Shown: positions 15,320 to 24,450 of the stretch, piece after piece
Layout: the number at the start of each line of letters is the position of its first letter
Numbering within the stretch: the stretch's first letter is position 1
Assembly: GCF_001625015.1 (NCBI RefSeq)
Contig: NZ_LVWJ02000014.1
Location: 1,922,001 to 1,986,000, forward strand
Direction of reading: 5' to 3'
Source of the DNA: Lewinella sp. 4G2
Lineage (GTDB): Bacteria; Bacteroidota; Bacteroidia; Chitinophagales; Saprospiraceae
Length of the DNA: 64,000 nucleotides
Made by a program: the position numbers and the translations under genes
Notes under the pieces: generated by a model
The model's database searches: none
Told to the model about the DNA's origin: nothing
Seen by the model: the letters and a program-made list of their open reading frames with translations, nothing else

Positions 15320-18300
15320 ATGCCAGTAACCGACCCCACCCAAGCCATCCTCCAACGCTACGCCGATAGCCCACGCGTCGCCGAAATCGTGGGCCACGTA
15401 GCGGAGAACCCCACCGCCCGCCTCCAACTCAAGGGGCTCGCCGGGGCCCTGGAATCCTTCCTCATCGCCGGATGCTACCGGAAGGCAGGAGGACATACGC
15501 TGGTGGTGGCTACGGACAAGGAAGAGGCCGCCTACATCCAGAATACCATCAGTGCGCTGCTGCCCAAGAAGCAGATCCGGTTGCTTCCGGATAGCTTTCG
15601 CCGGCCCCTGTACTTTGAGGTGCTGGACCATACCAACGTCCTGCTGCGTACGGAGACGATCAATTACCTCACGCACTCTAAATCGAAGGGGGAGATCATC
15701 GTCACTTACCCAGAAGCATTATTCGAACAGGTCGTTGCCCCGGCGGAGTTAACGAGTGCAAGGATCGAATTAAATAAGGGGGAAGACCTCGACGTCGATA
15801 CCATTATTGAATTATTGGTGGAATACGGTTTTAGCCGCCAGGAATTCGTCTACGAACCCGGGCAGTTTTCCATTCGCGGCGGCATCGTGGATATTTTCAG
15901 CTACGGCAATGAATATCCCTACCGGATCGAACTCTTCGACGAAGAGATCGAAAGCATCCGCACCTTTGACCCCCTGGAGCAATTAAGTAAGGATAACGTG
16001 GAGTACGTCAGTATCGTCCCCAATATTAATACCAAGTTCGGGCGGGACCAGAAGACCTCCATTTTTGAGGTATTACCGGAAAATACAACGATCTGGATGC
16101 GGGACTTTCAGCTTTTGATCGATAAGCTGAACGAAGCCTTCGAAAAAGCTAACGCCTTCGCCCAAAACCTGACGGTGGTGGATGACCTCGAATTAAAACA
16201 GTTGTTCAACGACCGCGCCTTCATTCGGCCGGGGGAAGTGTTACAGGACGTATCCGGAAAACCCATCGTGTTCTTTACGGACTATAAGCAGACGATGAAG
16301 ATCTGTAAGACGATCGACTGCCGGGCTAAGCCTCAACCCAGCTTTAATAAGAATATGGATCTATTGATCCGCAACCTACTGGAAAATACGTCCGGCGGAC
16401 TTAAGAATTACATTTTTGCGGGTAACCCCAAACAGATTGAACGTTTTTATTCCATATTCAAAGATCTGGAAGCCAGCGTCCGGTTTGAACCCATCAATAC
16501 GGCCATTCACGCGGGATTCATTGACCCGGAAATGCAGGCCGCCTTTTACACCGATCACCAGATCTTCGAGCGCTACCACCGCTACCGCCTGAAGAAGGGT
16601 TTCACCAAGGACCGTGCCCTCAACCTGCGGATGCTCCGCGATCTGAGCCCCGGCGACTTGGTGGTTCACCTTGATCACGGCGTCGGCCGCTTCTCCGGCC
16701 TCGAAAAATTGGAAGTGGCTGGCCGTACCCAGGAGTCCGTCCGCCTGATCTACAAAAATAACGACGTGCTCTACGTGAGCATCAACTCCCTCCACAAACT
16801 CTCCAAGTTTACCGGCAAGGAGGGTGCTCTGCCGCGCCTCGACAAGATCGGTGGCGATGCATGGAGGAACATGAAGGCGCGGACCAAGAAGAAGATGAAG
16901 GACATGGCCGGTGAGCTCATCAAGCTCTACGCCAAGCGCAAGGCCAGCCCCGGCCACGCCTTCCCGCCCGACGGCCACCTCCAGAATGAGATGGAAGCCA
17001 ACTTCATGTACGAGGACACGCCCGACCAGCTCAAGGCCACCAACGCGACCAAGGAGGATATGATGAAGGACCACCCCATGGACCGCCTCATCTGTGGTGA
17101 CGTAGGTTTCGGCAAGACCGAGATTGCCCTCCGCGCGGCGTTTAAAGCCGCCGAAAATGGCAAGCAAGTCGCCGTGCTCGTGCCCACGACCATCCTGGCG
17201 CTGCAGCATTACCGGACTTTTAAGGAGCGGCTGGAAGAATTTGGCATTGTGGTGGATTACGTCAACCGCTTCCGTACGGCCAAAGAGAAAACCCAGATCT
17301 ACAAGGACCTCAAGGAGGGAAAGATCGATATCGTGATCGGTACCCACGCCATCCTCAGCAAGCGGGTGGGGTTCAAGGATCTTGGTTTGTTGGTCATCGA
17401 CGAAGAACAGAAATTCGGCGTCAAGGCGAAGGAGAAACTGCGGGCCATGCAGGTCAACGTAGATACGCTTACGTTGACGGCGACGCCCATCCCCCGTACC
17501 CTGCAGTTCAGCCTGATGAACGCGCGGGATATGTCCGTGCTGCGTACCGCTCCGTTGAACCGCCAGCCTATTCATACGGAGGTGCGACAATTTAACGAGG
17601 AGGTGATCAAGGAGGCCATTGAATCCGAGGTATTTCGGGGTGGCCAGGCCTTTTTCGTCCATAACCGCGTGAAGTCGCTGAATGATATGGCGGTGATGTT
17701 GCGGAAGCTCTGCCCGGAGGTACAATTCGCCGTCGCCCACGGGCAGATGGACCCAAAGAATCTAGAGAAAACACTGATTGAATTTATTGATCGGAAATTC
17801 GAAGTGCTCATTTGTACCAATATCATCGAAACGGGGCTGGATATCTCCAACGCCAATACGATCATCATCAATAATTCCCATCAATTTGGCCTGTCCGATC
17901 TGCACCAGCTGCGGGGCAGGGTAGGGCGATCGAATAAAAAGGCTTATTGCTATTTAATCGCCCCGCCTCTCTCAGTCCTTACGCCGGAAGCCCGCAAACG
18001 CCTCCGTACACTGGAGGAGCACAGCGACCTGGGTTCTGGGTTCGATATCGCCATGAAGGATCTTGACATCCGCGGTGCCGGTAATCTCTTAGGTGGAGAG
18101 CAGTCCGGATTTATTGCTGATATCGGGTACGAAACCTATCAGCGTATTTTGGAGGAGGCCGTCCGGGAGTTGAAACAGGGTGAATTCCGCGACGTATTCG
18201 CCGAGCAAGTACACGATGTCTCCAATTTTGTGACCGACGTGACGATTGAGACGGACGTTGAAATGCACATTCCGACGCTATACGTGGAGAGCACTCAGGA

Positions 18301-18733
18301 AAGATTGCGGCTGTATCAGGAGCTGGACAATCTCAGTACCGAAGAAGAACTGGAAGTCTTCGCCGCTGGTTTGGTTGATCGCTTCGGAAAAATCCCTGAG
18401 GAAGTCGAAGAGTTATTCGATGGACTCCGTCTTCGCTGGCTCTGCCGCGAATTGGGTTTCGAGCGCCTCGTATTGAAAAATAATAAGCTGATCTGTATGT
18501 TCGTAGAGGACGCCCAGAGCCTGTACTACGAATCGCCCACTTTCGGCGCCCTTAGTGAAATCATTGCTAAAGATGGTGTTCTGCGCGGTTTAAAGTTAAA
18601 GCAATCGCCCCGCCGTTTATCATTAATTAAAGAAAATGTGAAGTCATTGGATATAGCACAAAAGGTGCTTAACGGCCTCGTAGATAAATTGCGCATGGTG
18701 CTGGCGGACGAGAAGTCAGAAGCTCTGGCATAA
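15320..18733 (+). CDS. mfd: Transcription-repair coupling factor Mfd
   Basis: 1137 residues, full length. Mfd removes RNA polymerase stalled at lesions and recruits UvrA. The N-terminal UvrB-like module (about residues 30-330, with FVYEPGQFSIRGGIVDIFSY) is followed by the RNA-polymerase-interacting domain (DLVVHLDHGVGRFSG.., near residue 450). Next is the SF2 translocase with Walker A GDVGFGKTEIALRA, the DEEQ box VIDEEQKFGVKAKEKL, TLTATPIPRTL and motif VI QLRGRVGRS, and then the C-terminal TRCF domain. It starts 48 bp after the right inverted repeat of the GxxExxY island. Confidence 0.98.
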   Translation: MPVTDPTQAILQRYADSPRVAEIVGHVAENPTARLQLKGLAGALESFLIAGCYRKAGGHTLVVATDKEEAAYIQNTISALLPKKQIRLLPDSFRRPLYFEVLDHTNVLLRTETINYLTHSKSKGEIIVTYPEALFEQVVAPAELTSARIELNKGEDLDVDTIIELLVEYGFSRQEFVYEPGQFSIRGGIVDIFSYGNEYPYRIELFDEEIESIRTFDPLEQLSKDNVEYVSIVPNINTKFGRDQKTSIFEVLPENTTIWMRDFQLLIDKLNEAFEKANAFAQNLTVVDDLELKQLFNDRAFIRPGEVLQDVSGKPIVFFTDYKQTMKICKTIDCRAKPQPSFNKNMDLLIRNLLENTSGGLKNYIFAGNPKQIERFYSIFKDLEASVRFEPINTAIHAGFIDPEMQAAFYTDHQIFERYHRYRLKKGFTKDRALNLRMLRDLSPGDLVVHLDHGVGRFSGLEKLEVAGRTQESVRLIYKNNDVLYVSINSLHKLSKFTGKEGALPRLDKIGGDAWRNMKARTKKKMKDMAGELIKLYAKRKASPGHAFPPDGHLQNEMEANFMYEDTPDQLKATNATKEDMMKDHPMDRLICGDVGFGKTEIALRAAFKAAENGKQVAVLVPTTILALQHYRTFKERLEEFGIVVDYVNRFRTAKEKTQIYKDLKEGKIDIVIGTHAILSKRVGFKDLGLLVIDEEQKFGVKAKEKLRAMQVNVDTLTLTATPIPRTLQFSLMNARDMSVLRTAPLNRQPIHTEVRQFNEEVIKEAIESEVFRGGQAFFVHNRVKSLNDMAVMLRKLCPEVQFAVAHGQMDPKNLEKTLIEFIDRKFEVLICTNIIETGLDISNANTIIINNSHQFGLSDLHQLRGRVGRSNKKAYCYLIAPPLSVLTPEARKRLRTLEEHSDLGSGFDIAMKDLDIRGAGNLLGGEQSGFIADIGYETYQRILEEAVRELKQGEFRDVFAEQVHDVSNFVTDVTIETDVEMHIPTLYVESTQERLRLYQELDNLSTEEELEVFAAGLVDRFGKIPEEVEELFDGLRLRWLCRELGFERLVLKNNKLICMFVEDAQSLYYESPTFGALSEIIAKDGVLRGLKLKQSPRRLSLIKENVKSLDIAQKVLNGLVDKLRMVLADEKSEALA

Positions 18734-18754
18734 TTAAAATTATGAACGGGTAGA

Positions 18755-19414
18755 TCACTGCAAATTGATTTTATTCAATAATTTGCCTTGAATGACGGGT
18801 CGTAAGTCTTCCGCTACCTTTCTGAGCGCGGCAGCCGTCAATTCTTCAAATTCCGGTAATTCCACCAGGGGCCAGATTCCCGTTTGTTCCCCAACAATTC
18901 TTACCGTTTCCGGGCTGTCACCACCAGAATAAATCAGGCCGGCGATCTCAATATCCATCGCCTGCAGGTATTTTATGCTCAATAAGGTGTGATTAATACT
19001 CCCCAGGTAATGGCGGGAAACTAAAATCACCGGTACGTTTATTTGCTTGATCAAATCCGCCACCGTTTCCCGGTCGTTGATCGGAACGAGAATGCCCCCC
19101 GCTCCTTCAATAATCAGCGGGGCGCTGCCGCGGGTGCAGGGTGGAAGGGTAAAATCGCTAAGTTGGATATCTATACCGTCAAGGCGCGCCGCGTAGTGCG
19201 GGCTGGCCGGGGTTTTCAGCCGGTGCCGTTCGGGAAGGTAGCGGTCGGCGGGGAGCCCGGTCCAGGCTTTTACCCGGTCCGTATCCCCAAAGTCCAGATC
19301 TCCAGCCTGAATGGGTTTCCAGTAATCCGCATCCAACACCAGCTGGAGGAAGGCGGACGTTACCGTTTTACCCGCGTCGGTGTGGATACCGGTTACGAAG
19401 TAGGTATTCTCCAT
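18755..19414 (-). CDS. bioD: Dethiobiotin synthetase
   Basis: 219 residues from ATG 19414 (MENTYFVTGIHTDAGKT). An ATG five codons upstream is possible; further extension would run into non-conserved sequence. BioD closes the ureido ring of biotin with ATP and CO2. The Walker A-like GIHTDAGKTVTSA, the DYWKPIQAG segment and the IIEGAGGILVPI loop are present. In front of IIEGAGG lies the unusual segment PPCTRGSAPL, encoded by a 17-mer repeat (19121-19137). No other bio gene is in the window. Confidence 0.93.
   Translation of the reverse strand: MENTYFVTGIHTDAGKTVTSAFLQLVLDADYWKPIQAGDLDFGDTDRVKAWTGLPADRYLPERHRLKTPASPHYAARLDGIDIQLSDFTLPPCTRGSAPLIIEGAGGILVPINDRETVADLIKQINVPVILVSRHYLGSINHTLLSIKYLQAMDIEIAGLIYSGGDSPETVRIVGEQTGIWPLVELPEFEELTAAALRKVAEDLRPVIQGKLLNKINLQ
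19121..19137 (-). repeat. 17-mer repeat (16/17) inside bioD
   Basis: On the bioD strand it reads GCACCCGCGGCAGCGCC and encodes part of C-T-R-G-S-A. It is in the same reading frame as the signal-peptide copies. Confidence 0.85.
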
Positions 19415-19490
19415 TGAAGTGAGTTTCATCCGTAATGTCGGATAGGTCTTTAGGTAATAGGTTGGTCTTCGCTGCTTGGTCCTTTTGTCG

Positions 19491-19507
19491 GCACCTGCGG
19501 CAGCGCC
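19491..19507 (+). repeat. 17-mer repeat (exact), between marR and bioD
   Basis: GCACCTGCGGCAGCGCC, one base beyond the marR stop codon (19509-19511) and upstream of bioD. Confidence 0.9.
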
Positions 19508-19508
19508 C

Positions 19509-19952
19509 TTATGCTTCCGTAGAAAAATTATCCCGGATGGTATCAAGGATGCGCGTCAACTCTTCGTGGTCTCCGGCGGTGAGGCCCGACCAGGTAGTGA
19601 TGCGGAGATCTTTTACGATGGGGTTGAGGACTTCGTGGGTTTCCGCCCCGTAATCGGTAAGGGAGATCTGGTAGCGCCGGCGATCGTTGGGGAAGCGGGC
19701 CCGCTCGACAAATCCCTTCTTCGCCAACTTATCGACGATGCGGCTGACGGTGGGGGCATCCTTGAACGTACCGTTCGCCAGGTCGGTCTGGCTGGAGGAG
19801 CCGCTGGTGTGGAGGTGATCGATGAGCACCCACTGCTCGGGCGTGAGATCGAAGCCGGCACCACGGAAAGCGCGTTGGTACATGGCTTTCATGAGTCGTG
19901 TCGTTCGGTCAAGTAGGGTACCGACGTTATCGTAAGCAAGGGGCTGAGGCAC
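19509..19952 (-). CDS. MarR family transcriptional regulator
   Basis: 147 residues. The winged-helix core is clear: LTPEQWVLIDHLHTSGSSSQTDLAN, then the recognition helix segment KDAPTVSRIVDKLAKKGFVERARFPNDRRRYQISLTDYG with the DRR wing typical of MarR. Such dimers bind palindromic operators and usually release them on binding a phenolic or oxidising ligand; the ligand is unknown. The gene follows the hydrolase gene by 11 bp on the same strand, so that hydrolase is a natural candidate for its regulon. Confidence 0.93.
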   Translation of the reverse strand: MPQPLAYDNVGTLLDRTTRLMKAMYQRAFRGAGFDLTPEQWVLIDHLHTSGSSSQTDLANGTFKDAPTVSRIVDKLAKKGFVERARFPNDRRRYQISLTDYGAETHEVLNPIVKDLRITTWSGLTAGDHEELTRILDTIRDNFSTEA

Positions 19953-19963
19953 GGGGAAGCGGG

Positions 19964-20725
19964 TTACTTTGCTCCGTGAAGGTAATAGTCGTACAGCAAT
20001 TGTTCGGGCAACCAGTGGCTACCGGTGTACGGGATGACCTTGACGGACGGTAACGGGCCATAGACCGCCTCCAGTCGGTCGTGGTGCAAAAGAGGGTCGC
20101 TATCGCCGGCAAATACCGTCGCGGTCATGCTGCGGACTTCTAACGCACGTTGTAAACCCTTGGGGTCAGGCGGAAACAGGAGTACGCTACGCAGGCTCCC
20201 CGCCAAGCGCCGGCGGAAGGTGCCATCCTTGAGGTTGTAGGACAGGTATTCGGCGGAATATTTATTGATCACTCCCCGCTTCCGTAGCCAATTACTGAGC
20301 TTCAGAATTCCCTGCGGACGCTCGGAAAGCTTGGCGAGGGGCTTGATGAGAAAGTGGGGTAGGGTATCGATCCAGTTGGTATACCGCCCGCCCGCGCCAT
20401 CGGGAGCAACAAGGGCGAAATCCTTGATGTTTGGGTGTTCCAAAAATGGCAGGACGTTACTCAGTATCCGCCCCCCCAGGCTGTGCCCCAGCAAAAAGAT
20501 TTCGCGATCGTGGTAGTCCGAAAGTAGCGCGTTGAAGTAGGCCGCGATTTGCCGTGGCCGGTAGCGCTGCTGTACCCATTCGGATTTCCCATGGAAGGGC
20601 AGATCAGGCGCGAACGTGGTGAATTGATTCCCCAGCGCCAGCGCCAGACGCTCCATCCGCCGCCCGTTGCGGCCGAAGCCGTGGAGGGAGATCATGATGC
20701 GCCGCCCGGTCCCGTACTGGCGCAC
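19964..20725 (-). CDS. Alpha/beta hydrolase
   Basis: 253 residues from GTG 20725. The fold signatures are the oxyanion segment SLHGFGRNGRR, the APDLPFHGKSEW loop and the nucleophile elbow LLGHSLGGRI (Ser), with a late VFAGDSDPLL Asp and a GSHWLPEQ His. Substrate unknown. The frame stays open and coding-like about 48 codons upstream of the GTG (including LPQFFLTQTGREALDVPITSDRLHVRQ in pieces) but without ATG, GTG or TTG. The true N-terminus may therefore be longer and start at a rare codon. It lies 11 bp upstream of marR. Confidence 0.82.
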   Translation of the reverse strand: MRQYGTGRRIMISLHGFGRNGRRMERLALALGNQFTTFAPDLPFHGKSEWVQQRYRPRQIAAYFNALLSDYHDREIFLLGHSLGGRILSNVLPFLEHPNIKDFALVAPDGAGGRYTNWIDTLPHFLIKPLAKLSERPQGILKLSNWLRKRGVINKYSAEYLSYNLKDGTFRRRLAGSLRSVLLFPPDPKGLQRALEVRSMTATVFAGDSDPLLHHDRLEAVYGPLPSVKVIPYTGSHWLPEQLLYDYYLHGAK

Positions 20726-20903
20726 GTGTAGCCGGTCGCTAGTGATGGGAACGTCGAGGGCTTCGCGTCCGGTTTGAGTAAGAAAGAATTGAGGCAGGGG
20801 GTAATTGGTTGGGGAAAATACAAACGCCTTAAACGGAGAGAGGTTGGAGTTTCCGCGTCGGGATATGGATTCAGTTCATACCGTGGTGAAGGCCCAGTTC
20901 TTC

Positions 20904-21584
20904 TCAGGCCCATTTACCCCGCTCGGTGGGATCCTCCTGAATGAGGCCCACTTCTTCAAGAAAAGTAGAACGAGGAATGTTTCGGCCACCCAAACTGGTC
21001 AGGTGGGCGGTTTCCTGCTGACAGTCAATCAAACGAAAACCCTGGGCTTGTAGGTCACGGACCAGCGTAATGAAACCAAATTTACTGGCGTTGGGCCGCA
21101 GGTGGAACATACTTTCCCCAAAGAATACCTTACCGATGGCCAAGCCGTAAAGCCCGCCGACGAGTTCGTCGCCTTCGTAGACTTCCACGCTGTGGGCGTA
21201 CCCCGCCTCGTGAAGGGTTACGAAGCCATCCACCAATTCATCGGAGATCCAGGAGCCAAACTGTCCTTCCCGGTAAACGGCGCGGCAGTGCTGCATGACG
21301 TCCCGAAACCGGGTATCGTAGCGGACGGTGTACTTCTGCTGGTTAAAGTAGGGCCGCATGCTTTTACTGACCCGTAATTTATCCGGGAAAAGAACGAATC
21401 GTGGGTCCGGGTTCCACCACAGAATGGGCTCTCCCTCGCTGAACCAGGGGAAGTAGCCGAGTTGATAGGCCGTCAGTAACCGCTCGGGGCTCAGGTCACC
21501 TCCAAAGCAGGCCGGCCCGTCGCCAGCAGTGGCCTGCGGGTCGGGAAAGAGTTCCGGATGGTCAGGGTGGAGGCGGAAGAGCAC
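20904..21584 (-). CDS. aat: Leucyl/phenylalanyl-tRNA-protein transferase
   Basis: 226 residues from a GTG start. Aat adds Leu or Phe from aminoacyl-tRNA to proteins starting with Lys or Arg, making N-degrons. Family blocks: GLLAYQLGYFPW-like LLTAYQLGYFPWFSEGEPILWWNPDPR, TFGSWI-like QFGSWISDELVDGFVTLHEAGYAHSVEVY, LVGGLYGLAIGKVFFGESMFH and the closing LIDCQQETAHLTSLGG. Its partner clpS lies 95 bp upstream on the same strand, separated by a terminator. Confidence 0.97.
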   Translation of the reverse strand: MLFRLHPDHPELFPDPQATAGDGPACFGGDLSPERLLTAYQLGYFPWFSEGEPILWWNPDPRFVLFPDKLRVSKSMRPYFNQQKYTVRYDTRFRDVMQHCRAVYREGQFGSWISDELVDGFVTLHEAGYAHSVEVYEGDELVGGLYGLAIGKVFFGESMFHLRPNASKFGFITLVRDLQAQGFRLIDCQQETAHLTSLGGRNIPRSTFLEEVGLIQEDPTERGKWA

Positions 21585-21615
21585 AGCGTTGGGCGAAGGT
21601 GAGGGTTGGTGAAAT

Positions 21616-21660
21616 AAAAAGGGCGTAGTTGAGTGTGGAAGCCACTACCCAACTACGCCC
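21616..21660 (-). terminator. Terminator after clpS
   Basis: GGGCGTAGTT (21621-21630) pairs with AACTACGCCC (21651-21660). Read on the minus strand the stem is followed by TTTTT, so it ends the peroxiredoxin-clpS transcript before aat. Confidence 0.85.
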
Positions 21661-21679
21661 TTAGCTATTTGGCATACTG

Positions 21680-21973
21680 CTATCTGCCTTCGATCACGGC
21701 GGACAGGCCACGATCCACGAGGGCTTCTCGCTTCGGGCGCAGTTCAGCCATGGCGGCGGATTTGACGGTGGCCTTGCCGTTGAGGTGAATCATCAGCGCG
21801 AGTTGCTCACTCTGCACGGAGGTGTGGCCGAGGATCTCCTCAAAGGTCTTCATGACCCACTCGAAGGTGTTGTGATCATCGTTGTAAACGACAAGGTCGG
21901 CGGGTTTGCCGGTGCTTACGTCTACGTCTTCTTCTAAGAGTACGTCGGTGTCCGTGGAGCTAGCGTATAACAT
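21680..21973 (-). CDS. clpS: ClpS adaptor protein
   Basis: 97 residues. ClpS binds N-degron substrates and hands them to the ClpAP/ClpCP protease. The core binding motif VVYNDDHNTFEWVMKTFEEILGH is intact (residues about 28-50), as is the HLNGKATVKSAAMAEL helix region. It follows the peroxiredoxin gene by 36 bp on the same strand and is ended by the hairpin at 21616-21660. With aat nearby, the window carries both the tagging enzyme and the recognition adaptor of the N-degron pathway. Confidence 0.95.
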   Translation of the reverse strand: MLYASSTDTDVLLEEDVDVSTGKPADLVVYNDDHNTFEWVMKTFEEILGHTSVQSEQLALMIHLNGKATVKSAAMAELRPKREALVDRGLSAVIEGR

Positions 21974-22009
21974 GCTACTAATTAAAGGTTTAGTCGTAAA
22001 TGGAAACGA

Positions 22010-22477
22010 CTATAGCTTAGCCAATGTTTCCTTTACGGCCGCAAAGTTAGGCAAATCTCCGGCTGACTCCAAGACCTCGGCGTAGCGAATGATGCCTTCC
22101 TTATCGACGACGAAAGCAGAACGTTTGGAGACGCCTTCCATCCCGAAGACAAAGGTGTCGTACAGGGATCCGTACTGGCGGCTGACCTCCTTGTTGAAGT
22201 CGCTCAACAAGGGGAAATTGAGGTTCTCAGATTCTTTGAACTTGGCCAGCGTGAAGGGGCTATCGACGCTGATGGCGACGACGTCGGTGTCCATACCGTT
22301 AAAGTCCGCCAACGCGTCGCGCATGGTGCACAGTTCTTCGGTACAAACGCCCGTAAAGGCCAGGGGGAAGAAGAGAACGATGACGTTGCGGCCAGCGTAA
22401 TCCGCGAGGGACACTTCTTTGGTGTCGGATGCGTGGAGGGTAAAGAGGGGGGCTTTGTCGCCTACTTTAAGTTGCAT
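22010..22477 (-). CDS. Peroxiredoxin (AhpE/Prx-like redoxin)
   Basis: 155 residues from ATG 22477 (MQLKVGDKAPLFTLHASD). An upstream start would add 23 unrelated residues. The thioredoxin-like peroxiredoxin fold shows LADYAGRNVIVLFFPLAFTGVCTEELC, with the peroxidatic Cys in FTGVC and a second Cys five positions on that could resolve it. It reduces hydroperoxides in the cytoplasm, taking electrons from thioredoxin or a similar donor. Probably cotranscribed with clpS. Confidence 0.93.
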   Translation of the reverse strand: MQLKVGDKAPLFTLHASDTKEVSLADYAGRNVIVLFFPLAFTGVCTEELCTMRDALADFNGMDTDVVAISVDSPFTLAKFKESENLNFPLLSDFNKEVSRQYGSLYDTFVFGMEGVSKRSAFVVDKEGIIRYAEVLESAGDLPNFAAVKETLAKL

Positions 22478-22673
22478 AGTATTGTTTTTGCGTGGGTAGT
22501 TTGGTTGGAAGGAGTGAGGCCTGGCATTGTTCAACAACACGGCCACCGGCCAAAATTAAACCGTTAACGACGATAAATATGGTACTAACGGAAGCCCATC
22601 CGCCAAACTACCGGTGATTTGCATCCAAAGGATGCTCAGAAAGTTTTATACTTGCACAAATTATCGATTAGCA

Positions 22674-23255
22674 ATGCGTACAGTCTTTAGCCTACTCTTC
22701 CTCCTCCTGGCCTTCGTTCTGGGCTTCTTCCTCTACAAAAGCATTGAGGAGCCCATCAACTTCGACGCTCAGCGGAACTTGCGCAAGGATGCCGTCACTG
22801 CGAAACTGGAAATGATCCGTAGTGCTCAGGAACTCTACCGCGAATCCACGGGTGAGTTTGCCCCGACTTTCGACACCCTCAAGCAAGTACTGCGCGAAGG
22901 CGATTTGCTATCCATCAAAGTACTGGGTGATGCGGATGCCACCGACGGCTCCGAGGTCACGTACGACACGACTTACATCCCTTTACGCGACACCTTCCCC
23001 GGTCTTGGTATCAAACTAGAAGACCTTGAAGTCGTGCCCTACACCGATGGACAAGTCAAGTTCGACATCGAAGCCAAGAACATTGCTTACCAGTCTACCA
23101 ACGTTCCCGTTGTGCAGGTGGGTGTGCGCCAGTCCACCTTCATGGGTAAGTACGCCGATGAGCGCTACAAGCGCTACGACCAGAACTACGAGCCCAACTC
23201 GGCCATCTACTTCGGCGACCTTACGAAGCCAACCCTCGCAGGTTCTTGGAACTAG
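22674..23255 (+). CDS. Conserved membrane-anchored protein of unknown function
   Basis: 193 residues from ATG 22674, chosen since MRTVFSLLFLLLAFVLGFFLY forms an N-terminal membrane anchor. The remainder (EEPINFDAQRNLRKDAVTAKLEMIRSAQELYRESTGEFAPTFDTLKQVL) looks like a helical stalk followed by a soluble domain with GDLTKPT near the end, reminiscent of pilin-like/prepilin stalks. That resemblance is an inference and there is no leader-peptidase site. Its last 10 bp overlap the DUF3822 gene, which suggests translational coupling and a joint role. Confidence 0.75.
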   Translation: MRTVFSLLFLLLAFVLGFFLYKSIEEPINFDAQRNLRKDAVTAKLEMIRSAQELYRESTGEFAPTFDTLKQVLREGDLLSIKVLGDADATDGSEVTYDTTYIPLRDTFPGLGIKLEDLEVVPYTDGQVKFDIEAKNIAYQSTNVPVVQVGVRQSTFMGKYADERYKRYDQNYEPNSAIYFGDLTKPTLAGSWN

Positions 23256-24094
23256 ACAATTACAACTTACAATCCGCTGCCTTCCGCCCGGAAGACGCGC
23301 AGCGCTACGAACTGTCCATCCTTACGGGGGTGGACAGTTTTGCGTATACCATCAGGGATCGGCAACACAATCGGCTCCTGGCGTATTCGGGTACCCAACT
23401 CTCCAGTGAACATCAAGGTGACCTGCCGGCCGCCGTACAAGGCTTTGTCGACAACAGCCCTCAGCTATCTACCAAGGGTTACGGCAACGTCATCCTGGGC
23501 TGGTCCACGCCGAGGGTGACCCTCGTCCCCCGCGAGCTCTACCTGGCTGATGACCAGCGTACCTACCTGGAGCAGCTCACCCTGCTGGGCCTGGAGGATG
23601 CCGTACTGGAGGAGTGGTACAACGATCTTGATGCCCATCTCCTCTTTGCCGTCAATAAAGACCGTCTGGAAGCCGTGAGCCGGAGCGTTAGCACCTTACA
23701 CAGCCGGCACCTGGCCGGAGGCTTGCTCTCCGCTTGGCGCACCCGTAGTTTGCGGCGGGGGGAAGCCGCCGTTTCGGTAAACATCCGCGGGCGGCAACTC
23801 TTCGTGGCGGCACACCGGGCCGGATCACTACAGTTCTTCAACACCTTTGAGGTGACCAGCCGGGAAGATGCACTGTACTACGTCCTGCTGGCCTACGAGC
23901 ACTGCGGGATGCTCCCCGATCGCCACCCGCTATATGTGTCCGGAGAAATCAGTGAAAGAGGGGAGATCTATCAATTGCTCTACACTTACGTGCGGGACAT
24001 TCACTTCTCCGCACTGGCGATGCCACCAGTTCCCGCGGCAGAGTTGGTCGACCTTCCCCAACACGTTTACTTCGACCTTTTGTGCCTGAGCTGA
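23246..24094 (+). CDS. DUF3822 family protein
   Basis: 282 residues from TTG 23246, overlapping the upstream gene by 10 bp; no ATG occurs near. The fold resembles the DUF3822 family of Bacteroidota: an N-terminal YELSILTGVDSFAYTIRD strand segment, a GYGNVILGWSTPRVTLVPRELY middle part, and a C-terminal FNTFEVTSREDALYYVLLAYEH..LPDRHPLYVSGEISERG block. The ALYYVLLAYE and PLYVSGEI segments recall the ATPase-fold halves of actin-like proteins; function unknown. Confidence 0.82.
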   Translation: MELDNYNLQSAAFRPEDAQRYELSILTGVDSFAYTIRDRQHNRLLAYSGTQLSSEHQGDLPAAVQGFVDNSPQLSTKGYGNVILGWSTPRVTLVPRELYLADDQRTYLEQLTLLGLEDAVLEEWYNDLDAHLLFAVNKDRLEAVSRSVSTLHSRHLAGGLLSAWRTRSLRRGEAAVSVNIRGRQLFVAAHRAGSLQFFNTFEVTSREDALYYVLLAYEHCGMLPDRHPLYVSGEISERGEIYQLLYTYVRDIHFSALAMPPVPAAELVDLPQHVYFDLLCLS

Positions 24095-24450
24095 GGGGAA
24101 TGAGCGGCACGGGGTGTTAAAATCTTTTGGTAAGCTGCTATCCTTAATGCGTTGACTTAAAGGATGGCTGTAAGATGTCTATAGCCATGTCTTGCCTGCA
24201 ATCCGTTCACAATTATTCCCTTTTCCAATTCTACTGAAGTGATTTTAAAGGGAGGTCAGCTCCGTTATTTAACGGGATCTTCACAATTAGGCCCTTTCGG
24301 CCATCGTTTTGCGGCCGTTGTGCTTGTGACCGCGGGTGAGCGGGAACGTCCAAATAGCGTACTTTGGTAGTCACGTTAGTCTACCAACCCCGGTTTCAAC
24401 CGCACCTTGAAAAAGCGTCAGTTCTTCAGGGTGTATTAATCCGAACCACT
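24095..24450. other. Gene-free gap, nothing recognised
   Basis: About 355 bp between the DUF3822 stop and the DUF4783 start. No coherent frame, strong dyad or repeat-family copy was seen. It presumably holds the promoter of the DUF4783 gene. Confidence 0.5.

Noticed and set aside
16376..17740. 454-codon open frame on the minus strand opposite mfd
   Set aside because: It lies wholly inside mfd, which has complete motifs. The frame is a by-product of GC-rich codon use and shows no family motif.
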